This document shows positions 11,501-20,235 of a stretch of DNA of 64,000 bases, piece by piece. Source of the DNA: Coenobita brevimanus (Eukaryota > Arthropoda > Malacostraca > Decapoda > Coenobitidae); NCBI GenBank assembly GCA_032717465.1, contig CM064666.1, positions 17,523,019 through 17,587,018 of the forward strand. Reading direction: 5' to 3'. The notes beneath the pieces were generated by a model. That model saw only the letters and a list, made by a program, of their open reading frames with translations. It made no database searches and was not told the DNA's origin. Positions within the stretch are counted from its first letter, which is position 1; every line of letters starts with the position of its first letter. The translations under genes were made by a program, and so were the position numbers.

Positions 11501-11547
11501 TTTTTAGGAACTAAAAAAACAGAGGAGGGGGTCCCTAGTCCCCTCAC
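8512..11547 (-). pseudogene. RTE-type endonuclease/reverse transcriptase ORF (two frameshifts)
   Basis: The polyprotein nicks target DNA and copies its own RNA there (target-primed reverse transcription). It reads in three blocks. Block 1 (11,547-11,083) is the endonuclease start: MNVRG, ALSETKMKG, VFVSAYGPGSE. Block 2 (11,141-9,360, 593 codons) has GDLNARVGN at residues 38-46, SDHYLV at 135-140, KTGKAAGMDG at 385-394, FMDLEKAYD at 516-524 and GLRQGCVMSPWLFNIYMDG at 574-592. Block 3 (9,354-8,512, 280 codons) has the catalytic FADD at 26-29 and the GHMERM/RGRPRIGW C-terminal region. One extra base in a GA run near 11,110 and one missing G near 9,357 break the frame. Otherwise no stops are seen, so the copy is young. 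Some frame loss could be assembly error in simple-sequence context. Confidence 0.85.
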
Positions 11548-11582
11548 CCCGCCCCTTTTAGTCGCCTTTTACGACACGCAGG

Positions 11583-11660
11583 GAATACGGTGGCAGTATT
11601 CTTCCTAACACAACCCGGCCGCAGAGTAGTAGCACCACCCCATAGTGCGGCCAGGTTGTG
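11583..11660 (-). other. 5' terminal hairpins of the RTE
   Basis: The arms 11,609-11,623 and 11,646-11,660 pair at 14 of 15 positions ('cacaacctggccgca' with 'tgcggccgggttgtg' on the element strand). A second hairpin follows: 'gaatac', a 7-base loop, 'gtattc' (11,601-11,583). Self-cleaving HDV-like ribozymes are known at the 5' ends of some RTE and R2 elements. I could not thread a full ribozyme fold by eye. Confidence 0.45.
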
Positions 11661-11734
11661 TCCCCCCCGCCACTGAGATGTACAGGATATTAATGATAGA
11701 ATATGAAGCATTTAAGTGTGGATGTTTATGAGGT

Positions 11735-11841
11735 GGAGGCAGGATTCCAGGGGCTGGAATGGTGAGGGAGTGAGTGTGTGGCCCATTCTGCTGGACAGAC
11801 TTTAGGTGGTTTGTCATTCTGTTGAGTTGTTTCTGGCTCTG

Positions 11842-11843
<2 letters not shown>
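11735..11843 (+). mobile_element. Family C-like retroposon 3' end with long GAT tail
   Basis: 'ggcaggattccaggggctgg' and 'gtgtggcccattctgctgg' match the family C body, but the last 50 bases differ and end 'ctggctctgg' directly against the large GAT array, so the array looks like an expanded tail. Confidence 0.55.
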
Positions 11844-12220
<377 letters not shown>

Positions 12221-12282
12221 TTTTTTCATTTTCAGGATTGTGTTCATATGAACAAGGAAGGTGTATCAGTGCTGATCTCTCT

Positions 12283-12525
12283 CCTGTCATCACTCACCCC
12301 TCCTGTCATCACTCACCCCTCCTGTCATCACTCACCCCTCCTGTCATCACTCACCCCTCCTCTCATCACTCACCCCTCCTCTCATCACTCACCCCTCCTG
12401 TCATCACTCACCCCTCCTGTCATCACTCACCCCTCCTGTCATCACTCACCCCTCCTGTCATCACTCACCCCTCCTGTCATCACTCACCCCTCCTGTCATC
12501 ACTCACCCCTCCTCTCATCACACCC
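12283..12525. repeat. 19-bp minisatellite, ~12-13 units
   Basis: The unit 'tgtcatcactcacccctcc' is repeated head to tail with few changes (some units read 'tctcatcac'). Confidence 0.95.
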
Positions 12526-12607
12526 TGCCCAAGCAAGTACCAGTGACTGTGTGTGTTTTACTGTACTAAAGAATCACAGAGAAGAAAGCATTATCCTTTT
12601 TATTTCT

Positions 12608-12860
12608 CGTCAATTGAGGAAGCTCCTTTTCCTAAGCACTTTATTTATTTATTTATCTTTTTCTCCTTCGTCAGTTGAGGAAGCTCCCAAACACCTTTTC
12701 TTAAGCAATTTACTTATTTTTTTCTTTTCTCCCTTGTCAGTTGAGGGAGCTCCCTAACACCTTTTCCTAAGCAATTTATTTATTTATTTATTTTTTCTCC
12801 CTTGTCAGTTGCAGAAGCTCCCTAACACCTTTTCCTAAGCAGCTAATTTATTTAATTTTT
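12608..12860. repeat. ~72-bp tandem repeat, four units
   Basis: Each unit contains 'gtcagttgaggaagctcc', 'ctaacaccttttcctaagca' and a (TTTA)n-rich tail. A single related copy sits at 16,925-16,985 ('aggaagctccctaacacc'). Confidence 0.85.
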
Positions 12861-13089
12861 TTTTATACCAAAGATCGCCAGGAGAAGGAAAAAAAAAGAA
12901 TTCATATACCAGATAGCAAGTGTCCTCTATTCATAAAAAAATCCATAGCACTTGGACTTGAACTACTGTAGGTTGAAGTGTTGGGGGGAGAGTATTCCGG
13001 GGAAGCGAGTTCCAGAGAGAAGCAGTTTGGGGAATAAATGCAACCTGATAGGCAGAAGTTGTTCAGGATGGTGGTGTATCAGACAGTAA

Positions 13090-13245
13090 AAAAAAAAAAA
13101 AGAAATACCCAGATGAGGTCATAGAGTGTGACCTCAAGGATAAGGGACTAAGAATGAAGGTGCTAGAGATCGAGCAGCATGGACAGCAGCCTTCCTGTGA
13201 TCAAGGTCAACACATACAAGCATGTAGGAGCCTATAAAATGATAG
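13090..13245 (+). mobile_element. LINE C-terminal/3' fragment (family B)
   Basis: 'gaggtcatagagtgtgacc', 'gatcgagcagcatggacagc' and 'gtaggagcctataaaatg' match 32,930-33,075, 46,205-46,400 (reverse) and 58,740-58,900. In longer copies this codes for the C-terminal tail after an RWFG-type motif. It is too short for a protein here. Confidence 0.65.
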
Positions 13246-13369
13246 TTGGACAGGTAAATAGACAAAATAGACAGACATTAATAGACAGACAGACAGATAG
13301 CAAGATATATAATGCTTTGTTTTGATGTACAGTGAGAAGATTTAATTGACTTTTTCTTTTTTTTTCTAG

Positions 13370-13490
13370 ATCTGGGAGCAGGGCAATGAAATGGCGGGGA
13401 CAGGGCGACATGGAGGCGATTTGTTTGTGGCCACCCCTTACAGGAATAAGGCGTCTGATGGTAGATAGATAGAAAGATAGATAGTAAAGC
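13370..13490 (+). mobile_element. RTE LINE 3' end
   Basis: 'gggagcagggcaatgaaatg', 'ggcgatttgtttgtggccac', 'aggcgtctgatggtag' and a degenerate GATA tail show a severely 5'-truncated sense-strand insertion. Confidence 0.85.
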
Positions 13491-13589
13491 ACATAAAATG
13501 GCCCATAATGAGCTTCATCAGTGCTGCTTTCAGTTGGACTCTGATGGAATGACTGATAGGAAGGTAAGAGCATGAATTAGTGTGAAAAG

Positions 13590-13790
13590 TGGACTGTAGT
13601 TGTAGCAGCAAGGGCTTTAGTAGTAGCAGTGGTTGTAATGGGAGTAGTAGTTACAGTAGTAGTAGTTGTTGTTGTAGCAGCGGTAGTAATAGTGATGGTT
13701 GCAGTAGTAGTAGTAGTTGTGATGGTTGTATCTGTAGTAATAGTAGTAGTAGTGGTAGTTGTGATGGTTGTAGTAGTGGTCAAGCTGAGT
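13590..13790. repeat. Imperfect (AGT/TTG)n trinucleotide array
   Basis: Degenerate 'agtagtagt' and 'gttgtgatgg' units give Ser- and Thr-rich frames with no coding value. Confidence 0.85.
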
Positions 13791-13799
13791 GGCATTGAT

Positions 13800-14095
13800 G
13801 TTTAATTTATACAGGCCTGTTGAAGCCTTTATAAATGATACAAGCAGAGAGGTGTTGATATCGTATGTTCGTATCATTTATAAAGGTTCCAACATGCCTT
13901 TATAAACGATACAAACAGAGAGGCGTTGATACAGTATGTTCATATCGTTTATAAGGGCTTCAACATGCCTTTATAAAAGATACAAACAAAGAGGTGTTGA
14001 TATTGTATGTTCATATCATTTATAAAGACTCCAACATGCCTTTATAAACGATACAAACATTCGGTATCAACACAGAGAGGGGTTGATATCGTATC
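13800..14095. repeat. ~71-bp tandem repeat with palindromic TTTATAAA cores
   Basis: Units starting near 13,850, 13,919, 13,991 and 14,077 read 'gaggtgttgatatcgtatg', 'tcatttataaagg', 'ccaacatgcctttataaacg'. Each has facing 'tttataaa' boxes that can fold. The same 'ccaacatgcctttataaa' ends family B LINE pieces, suggesting the array grew from that 3' end. Confidence 0.75.
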
Positions 14096-14427
14096 CTCAC
14101 ATAATTAGTGCAGATTTAAAAACAGTTTTATTGTAGCATGAAAAAATATTATGGTAATTGGCTGTTTGGGTTTGGTAATGTGTACTGTATTGTAAATGAG
14201 TTTTTATTCCCGTAGAACAGTAATGATTGGATGAGAATGAATGAATGAAAGAATGAAAGGACGCTAATGAGAAGCTGCACAGTCTGTTGCATAACACAAG
14301 CACAGTGGCTGCCCTGGATGCCAGTACCTTCACCTGGATGTGGGTCTTCCAGTCTGCCTGCACGTTTTTCTTTAAAGTGTGTGTACGTGTGTATGTTCTT
14401 ACCTAATTGTATCTTTACAGGAATGAG

Positions 14428-15170
14428 TTAAATATGTACTGTCCCGTGTATTAAACCATTTTTATCATACATATCCTTAAAACTATGAACAGCTTTGGCA
14501 CACACTGTTTCATTCAGTAGTGCATTCCACTGATCAATTGCCCTATTTGGGAAACTGAATTTCCTTACGTCTTTATCACTTCTCTTTTTATGTAGTTTTT
14601 TTTTTGCAGTGTCCTCTTGCTGATGCTTCTCCATAGGTTATATATTCGTTTATGCATATTTTCTCTTTCCCTGAGATGCATTTATATAGCATAATCATGT
14701 CTCCTCTTTTCCTTCTCTCCTGTACTGTAGTGTAGGTAGAATCAGTTTTTCTAGTCTTTCTTCATAGCTTAGATCCCTTAAGCTTGGTACCCATCTTGTA
14801 GTTGCCCTGTGTACTTTTCCAATCTTAACTCTGTGTTTTTTGAGATAAGGATTCCAGACTACTGATGCATACCGGTACTCCAGGGTTGGTCTGATGAATG
14901 ATGTTATAATTTTTCTCAGCACGTCTTCCTTTATAAGTGTGTATGCCATTATTATATTAGCAAACAGTATATACATGTTACGTACCTTCTCATTGATGTG
15001 GTCAGCAGGAGATAGTCTGTTATTGATAATCACTCCTAGGTCCTTCTCCCTTTCTGATATGTGTAGGGTTGATCTTCCTAATGTATAATCCCAATCTGAT
15101 CTTTTCTCACTTATACCAAACTTAATTACATGACATTTGTCCACAAAAAATTCCATTTGCCATTTATTGC
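14428..15170 (-). pseudogene. CR1-like LINE reverse transcriptase, C-terminal remnant
   Basis: The frame at 15,156-14,695 (153 codons) encodes the region after the RT catalytic box: MEFFVDKCHVIKFG, SEREKDLGVIINNRLSPADH, FIRPTLEYRYASVVWNPY, RATTRWVPSLRDLSYEERL and LPTLQYRREGK. This is the 'thumb' and C-terminal segment typical of CR1/L2/jockey-group elements. After a break near 14,660, a second frame (14,634-14,428) carries KKFSFPNRA-like residues and QWNALLNETV, the usual C-terminus. The EN and catalytic FADD regions are missing, so it is 5'-truncated and frame-broken. Low GC compared with the RTE copies suggests an older insertion. Confidence 0.75.
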
Positions 15171-15294
15171 TCCACTTTGTGTGTGTGGGGGGGGGGGGAG
15201 CAACCAGAGGTCAATGACTATCCATGTCGTAGGAATGGCCCCATTCCATTGGCTGAAAACTATGTAGTATTAACTCAGAATTTTCCACCCACAG

Positions 15295-15371
15295 AAGTAG
15301 AAGTTCAGACCCCTGGATCTGCAGCCCAAGAAGACCTGGGGCATCTGATGCAGCCTGACAGCAGCAGATGA
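15295..15371 (+). CDS. Candidate terminal exon, unknown gene
   Basis: The acceptor 'ttttccacccacag' ends at 15,294. A 25-codon frame (VEVQTPGSAAQEDLGHLMQ) runs to TGA at 15,369-15,371. AATAAA follows 66 bases later at 15,437-15,442. The order acceptor, short coding tail, stop, poly(A) signal is gene-like, but no family is recognised and the peptide is short. Confidence 0.3.
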
Positions 15372-15436
15372 AGCGCCTCACACCTAAGATATCAAGAGGC
15401 GAATTTCCCACTCTGCAGGTATGCCGTCAAGGCATA

Positions 15437-15442
15437 AATAAA
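15437..15442 (+). promoter_or_regulatory. Possible poly(A) signal
   Basis: AATAAA is placed 66 bases after the stop of the candidate exon ending at 15,371. Confidence 0.25.
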
Positions 15443-15536
15443 CGTCAGAATATTCATTTTTTAACCCCCACTGAACTGTTTTTAATTCCCACTGAAGAGT
15501 TAGATGACTGCAACTGTGTGAGAATGTCAGATGACT

Positions 15537-15845
15537 GAGCAACTTTGTTAGAATGTTAGATGTCTGAGCAACTGTGTGAGAATGTTAGATGACTGAGCAA
15601 CTGTGTAAGAATGTTAGATGATTGAGCAACTGTGTGAGAATGTTAGATGTATGTAAGAATGTTAAATGTCCGAGCAACTGTGTGAGAATGTTAGATGTAT
15701 GTAAGAATGTTAGATGTCTGAGCAACTGTGTGAGAATGTTAGATGTATGTAAGAATGTTAAATATCTGAGCAACTGTGTGAGAATGTTAGATGTCTGAGC
15801 AGCTGTTTAAGAATGTTAGATGACTGCAGTTGTGTAAGAATGATA
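15537..15845. repeat. 29-bp minisatellite with 20-bp inserts
   Basis: Units 'gagcaactgtgtgagaatg' plus 'ttagatgact' start at 15,537, 15,566 and 15,595. Further on, a 'tatgtaagaatgttaaatg' block alternates with them, giving a longer composite period. Confidence 0.85.
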
Positions 15846-16034
15846 GGGAATGTTTAATTATATGTATCTCTTGCCATTTTTCATCCCACAGTAAGAAATA
15901 AATTGTCTATCATGTGAAATGTAAGAGTTAGTTCCCAGACCATACCACAAGTGGCTCTTGCAGACTTAACATATCTCTGTGATTCATTCTCATTGCACCC
16001 CAGTATCCCTTTGTGTGTAAGTAATCTATTTATC

Positions 16035-16235
16035 CATCTGTCTGTCTATCTATTGCCAGACACCCCAGTCCCGTAAGGGGTGGCTACAAACAAATCGCCT
16101 CCATGTCACCCTGTCCCCCTCCATTTCACCGCCCTGCTCCCAGCTCGCACCCCCCTCATTCATATACCTCTCCACCCCATCCCTCCATCTCATCCTTGGT
16201 CTCCCCATCCCTCTTCCCCTCTATGTATCTAACAA
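16035..16235 (-). mobile_element. RTE LINE 3' fragment
   Basis: It starts with a TCTA tail complement and 'ttgccagacaccccagtccc', then the standard antisense 3' UTR and C-terminal coding block, stopping at 16,235. Confidence 0.85.
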
Positions 16236-16550
16236 TAAAAGAAAATGATGCAGGAGAATACTGAGTCGCAAAAAGGAAGATAAATCACTAATAAAAAGGA
16301 GCTACAGTGGCTGCCGTACAACCTATAATATGGCCTCTTGTAGGTTGTGCCATCCACTCGTGTGATAGTTTTCTTTGCTATGTACATCTTGTGCTTGTAG
16401 ATTAATCACTTACAGGAACAGCCTAGCATGGACTAACATACGCTCTTTGTATTTCCAACTTTTTGTAGTTATCCTTTCATGTTTTCTGTTTCTGTTTTGT
16501 TTTGCGAAGCATTTTCAGTTAAATTTGCCTGTTTGTTGTTGTCTAATTAT

Positions 16551-16655
16551 CTGTCTATTGCCAGACGCCATTATCCCATAAGGGACAGCCACAAACAAAT
16601 TGCCTCCACGTTGCCCTGTCCCCCGCCATTTCACTGCCCTGCTCCCAGCCCACAG
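16551..16655 (-). mobile_element. RTE LINE 3' fragment
   Basis: A short antisense 3' terminus ('ctattgccagacgccattat', 'cctccacgttgccctgtcc') of about 100 bp. Confidence 0.85.
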
Positions 16656-17047
16656 TCATTTTCAGTTAATCTTGCATGTTCATAGTTACGTTCTTTGTTC
16701 TTGCAGGTTTTTGTAGCCACACTTTCATGTTCTTTATGTGCTGTGTTCTGTCAGTGTCATAGTATGTGTTTATGTATTTTTATCTGCCAACATTCTTCTG
16801 TTATGTTCTTTGTGCTTTGTTCTGCCAGTGTGTTTTTGTCTGCCAACCTTCTTCAGTTATTCTCAGTTATGTTCTTCTCTTGACTCAGTGTTTAGCCAAT
16901 TTTTTGTCATGGTCTGTATTCTTGTTATTAAAGGAAGCTCCCTAACACCTCTTCCCAAGTAATTTATTTTGCTTATTACCCCTTGCTGTCCTCTTGTATG
17001 GTATTTAAATCATTCAAATATCGCCATACTCTTCCTAAAAAATGTAC
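16656..17047. other. T-rich stretch with no firm gene
   Basis: The 'gttatgttctttgtgc' motif recurs several times (16,690-16,870). A single copy of the 72-bp unit seen at 12.6 kb occurs at 16,925-16,985. No supported exon was found. Confidence 0.5.
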
Positions 17048-17250
17048 ATCATCATCATCATCATCCAGACCTCCTTTTCCCACCGTAGGGCAGGGCGAGG
17101 AGTAGCAATGTCCAGACAGCACAAATTTGCCCACTCCAGTGGGCCACGCTTCCATTCACTCATCATTCAAGCCCCCAGAATCCTGGCTCTATCAGATATG
17201 CCAAAAACATTTACTACGTTCTGTAGCTTCACATAAACATATCTGATTGA
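17048..17250 (-). mobile_element. GAT-tailed retroposon (family C)
   Basis: A complete-looking copy: ATC-repeat tail complement, hairpin ('cctcgccctgccc' and 'tacggtgggaaaagg' on the minus strand), then the shared body to 'gtgaagctacagaacgtag'. It is closely similar to the 5.1-kb copy. Confidence 0.7.
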
Positions 17251-17985
17251 ATCAAAGAACTTACAAAATCCTATTACCCAGCTGTATCCAAAAATAACTA
17301 GCTAAGGGCTAGGGAGCTTGCTTAATTGATGAGAATACAAGCCATGTGTACAGTACCATGGCTCATCTCAGTTTTGGGATTCCTTCAGAAAAAGGATGGC
17401 ATAATTTGACTTGGGTTTTTTATTAAATCCTTCAGTATTTAGCTTCATGTATTGTTTTCACTTCACTCAGCTAGATATGAACTCAGGGGACTGGTGGTCA
17501 GCATCCCCTGAAAGGAGGATGGTGATCTGCCACCAATATGCTCCTGTAGACAAGAAAGCAGGAAAGGGATAATAGTTCAGGTAAATGAGACAGCCTTTGT
17601 TAGTAGTGGGCAGTGGTGTTTAACATAGAAGGCATTCCAGCACCTGATGGGTTTTGCTGACCTCGCTCAACTCTCTTCTTTCTCTTACTGATGTATGTAT
17701 GGTGGCAGTTTGTTTGTGACCATAAGCTGGGGAACACTGATATATGAAGAAATAAACTGGTAAGGAGACGGTGCTAAGGTGTCTCCCCAACCAGTGGGAA
17801 TATGACATACTTTTTTACTTAGTCACACTTGTGTAGGGGCTGCCTATTGTGGGCCAACTGGTCAACTGTATTATTGTACTGGTGTATCTTTGATGGGTGA
17901 CGGGAGGTTGGAAATACTACAAAATAATGTAAAGGTGGAACCAGCAAAGGATTGAGGTAAATGAATGTGGAGGTAACTGGAGTGA
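17251..17985. other. No gene seen
   Basis: AT-rich unique-looking sequence without recognised elements or supported exons. Confidence 0.45.
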
Positions 17986-17991
17986 GGTAAG

Positions 17992-18168
17992 TTGCCTAAA
18001 GAATATAATAATACTGATCCAAGAGTAGCCCCATACAACAAGGGAGTTGGGCACTACTGGAAAATTATAACCAAAGAGGCTTTAAGGTGTTGCAAACCCG
18101 TATATATGAAGATCTGTCAAAAGCTGCCAAAATATGATGTAAAACCAGCAGAGAACATCCCAGTACAG
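17992..18168 (+). CDS. Candidate exon, unknown gene
   Basis: An open frame of about 59 codons (including VGHYWKIITKEALRCC and KICQKLPKYDVK) ends exactly at a consensus donor 'acag|gtaaga' at 18,169. A stop lies just upstream at 17,983-17,985, so the exon must start after it. The possible acceptors 'ggtaag' (17,991) and 'ctaaag' (18,001) have poor pyrimidine tracts. The composition is protein-like, but I recognise no family. Confidence 0.3.
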
Positions 18169-18299
18169 GTAAGAGAAGGGAAGGAGACTGGTGAAAAGGA
18201 GGAGGAGGTTGAGAGATGGGAGAAGAGGGAGAAAAGAAATGTGTGCTAAGGTTGGAGGAGTGATTTGATGCCAGAGGAGGGACGCGGCTCACACAACTC

Positions 18300-18415
18300 A
18301 TTAGGCTACGTGTTTACATATTAGGCTATGTGTTTGCATATCATTAGGGCAAGTGTATGCATATTAGGACCCGTGTATGCATATTAGGACACTTGTATAC
18401 ATATTAGGCTATCAT
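18300..18415. repeat. ~24-bp tandem repeat
   Basis: Five or so units of 'catattaggacacgtgtatg' type with varied spacing. Confidence 0.75.
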
Positions 18416-18589
18416 TATCAATAGTAGAATTCTTGTATATTTATAGTCAAAACATTTTTAGTTGGTATTTAACAACTTTGACATTATGGGTTAGTGTGGT
18501 ATATTAAGGAACGAGTGCTAATGGCAGGATAGACGTGCTGGGTAGTTTATGCTTACAGTTAACCCTCCTCTTTCCTCCTTGGTTATTTT

Positions 18590-18990
18590 GAATCCTCCTC
18601 TTCCATCATCATCATCATTTCGTCTTCCAGATCCTCCTCTTTTCCCTTTCTTCCTCCTCCACCCCCTCCTCTTCCTTTCAGTTTCCTCCCTCCATCTTCC
18701 TCCTCTCCCCCTCTCCCTCTCCCCTGCTTTCTCCTTCCCTCCTCCTCCTCCTCCTCCCCTCTTCTTCCTCCTCTTTTTCGTTTTTCTCCTCTTTTTCCTC
18801 TCTTCCTCTTACCCTTCCTCCTCTTCCTCTTCTTTTTCTTTCGCCTTCGTCATATTCTTCCTCTTCCTCTTCCTCTTCTTTTTCTTTCGCCTTCGTCATA
18901 TTCTTCCTCTTCCTCTTCCTCTTCTTTTTCTTTCGCCTTCGTCATATTCTTCCTCTTCCTCTTCCTCTTCTTCCTCTTCCTTTACTTTTT
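18590..18990. repeat. Polypyrimidine (CTTCCT)n tract
   Basis: About 400 bases are almost purely C and T on the plus strand, with a roughly 58-bp higher-order unit ('tttcgccttcgtcatattc') repeated three times at 18,838-18,950. It borders the truncated end of LINE F. Confidence 0.9.
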
Positions 18991-19100
18991 CTTCGCTGTT
19001 TTGAGAGGTTGTAGGGACTGCAATTTCTGCGGCAGTGGTGAAGGCTGCTGAGATTTGGTGATCTGATGTCAGGGTTGGCTGGAGGTCCCATGCGGTATGC

Positions 19101-19320
19101 TTTTTTTTTTTTTTTTTATGCTCGGAAGAAGGAACCAAAGGCCACGAGCCCGCAACCTGTTCCTTCCAAGAGAAAAATAAAATACAAGAGAGCCAAATTC
19201 AAGATCCGATCATTCTGAGAGGCCTGGACACACTGCGTTTGAAAGACTGGAGATCATAATTGGCAGGAAATACAGACAAAGGGAGACAGATCCACAGTTG
19301 TGTTGCGATTCCTGTGGTTA
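19101..19320 (-). mobile_element. Nested LINE D 3' insertion
   Basis: A 5'-truncated poly(A) LINE: C-terminal codons (QLWICLPLSVFP, SFKRSVSRPL) then the 3' UTR 'ttccttggttccttc'-type block, ending in a poly(A) run (T-run at 19,101-19,118). It sits inside the LINE F endonuclease, which resumes beyond the tail with TAWDLQPTLTSDHQISAAF. A short 'gcaaca' overlap at the 5' join fits 5'-truncation with microhomology. Confidence 0.75.
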
Positions 19321-19985
19321 GAAGCGTGAGGTCGAGTCTGCCACCATGTAAGTGTGTGGGAGCCCCTTGTAAGTGTGTGGGAGCGCCTTGCAAGTGTGTG
19401 GGAGCGCCTTGCAAGTGTGTAGGAGCCCCTTGTAAGTGTGTGGGATTGTTGGAGTCATTTAGTTGTATGCCAGGCGTGAGGGTTAGGAGTTCTGATATGT
19501 GTCGTCCTGGGGAGTTGGTGGGGGATGTGGATCCTAGGCAGGGGTGATGGGCGTTCAAGTCGCCTCCAATTAGAGTCGGTTTATCGGCTGCGAGGGTGAA
19601 GTGTTCTGCTAGATCGAGGGTGGCTCTGGGTTTGCAATAAATGTTGAAGATCTTTAGGGGAGTGTTGGCTAAGGTGATGGATACACCCTGATTTTGACCT
19701 CTTCACCGCAGTGTGGTGGTTGTGGGATTTTGTTTGCCTGAATGTGATTACGTATGAGAATGACACAGCTTCTGGGGCCGCCCGGGGAGTGCGGAAGGAG
19801 AAAGGAGTTAAAGCCCTTTAGCCTGTGGGAGTGTTGTTCGGTGATGAGGGTTTCTTGTAAGAGGAAAATGTCTGTTTTGTCTATGAGCAGCCTCGTGAAG
19901 AAGGATGAGTTTGTTTTTGGAGCCAAAGGATGTTCCATTGTATGATCTTTAGGTTGTGTGTTGGGGTGGTGGGTTTGCTGTTTGG
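19320..19985 (-). pseudogene. LINE F ORF2 endonuclease (frameshifted)
   Basis: An apurinic/apyrimidinic-type endonuclease that would nick the insertion site. Read 5' to 3' on the minus strand: LKIIQWNILWLQ near 19,950 (the usual N-terminal strand), LIDKTDIFLLQETLI near 19,880 (catalytic glutamate), LKIFNIYCKPRATLDLAEHF near 19,645, and IGGDLNAHHPCLGS near 19,570 (catalytic D and N). The SDH motif lies beyond the nested insertion (about 19,060). Frameshifts occur near 19,905 and 19,695. A 21-bp in-frame minisatellite lies between the GDLNAHH and SDH motifs, adding repeated THLQGAP units. No reverse transcriptase follows. Confidence 0.75.
19350..19444. repeat. 21-bp minisatellite inside the LINE F endonuclease
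   Basis: The unit 'aagtgtgtgggagccccttgt' is repeated about 4.5 times. On the minus strand it encodes in-frame THLQGAP repeats, so the expansion keeps the reading frame. Confidence 0.85.
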
Positions 19986-20235
19986 TTAGGACGGTGTTGT
20001 GTCCCAGTACTAAACAGGGGGGACGTTTGGTCCGTATGAACATTGCTTAATCTTCTATGGCAGTTGTGGGCTGTTCTTTTGTCGGGAAATGGGAGAGGGG
20101 GCGTTCTCGTTGGTCTGGGCCTGCTGAAATGTTCCGTGGTTTGAGGCGTTGAGTTTGTGGAGGCGGGGGGGGGGGTTAGGCTGGGGTGATGAGGATTGGG
20201 TTTGTCTGGTTGTTTGTGAGAGGAGGCGCTCGTTG

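Larger units (their letters stand above)
8185..11660 (-). mobile_element. Near-complete RTE-like LINE
   Basis: This is a non-LTR retrotransposon of about 3.5 kb in antisense orientation. From its 5' end it has hairpins at 11,660-11,583, the 5' UTR motif 'gtcgtaaaaggcgac', an endonuclease, a reverse transcriptase, the basic C-terminal region, a 3' UTR of about 0.3 kb and a (GATA)n tail at 8,203-8,185. Order and motifs (one ORF; an apurinic-type endonuclease reading MNVRG...SETK...GDLNARVGN...SDH; RT box FADD; short tandem tail) fit the RTE clade. It is a lineage distinct from the other RTE copies here, whose FADD box reads FADDTVLLSEDE rather than FADDTALVTDSE. Target-site duplications were not resolved. 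Confidence 0.85.

Noticed and set aside
12238..12300. Possible exon after the acceptor TTCTTTTTTTCATTTTCAG
   Set aside because: The frame runs straight into the 19-bp minisatellite and has no donor or homology.
12283..12525. CRISPR-like array
   Set aside because: Units are contiguous without unique spacers, and the genome is eukaryotic.
18678..18899. Glu/Arg-rich minus frames
   Set aside because: They are products of the polypyrimidine tract.
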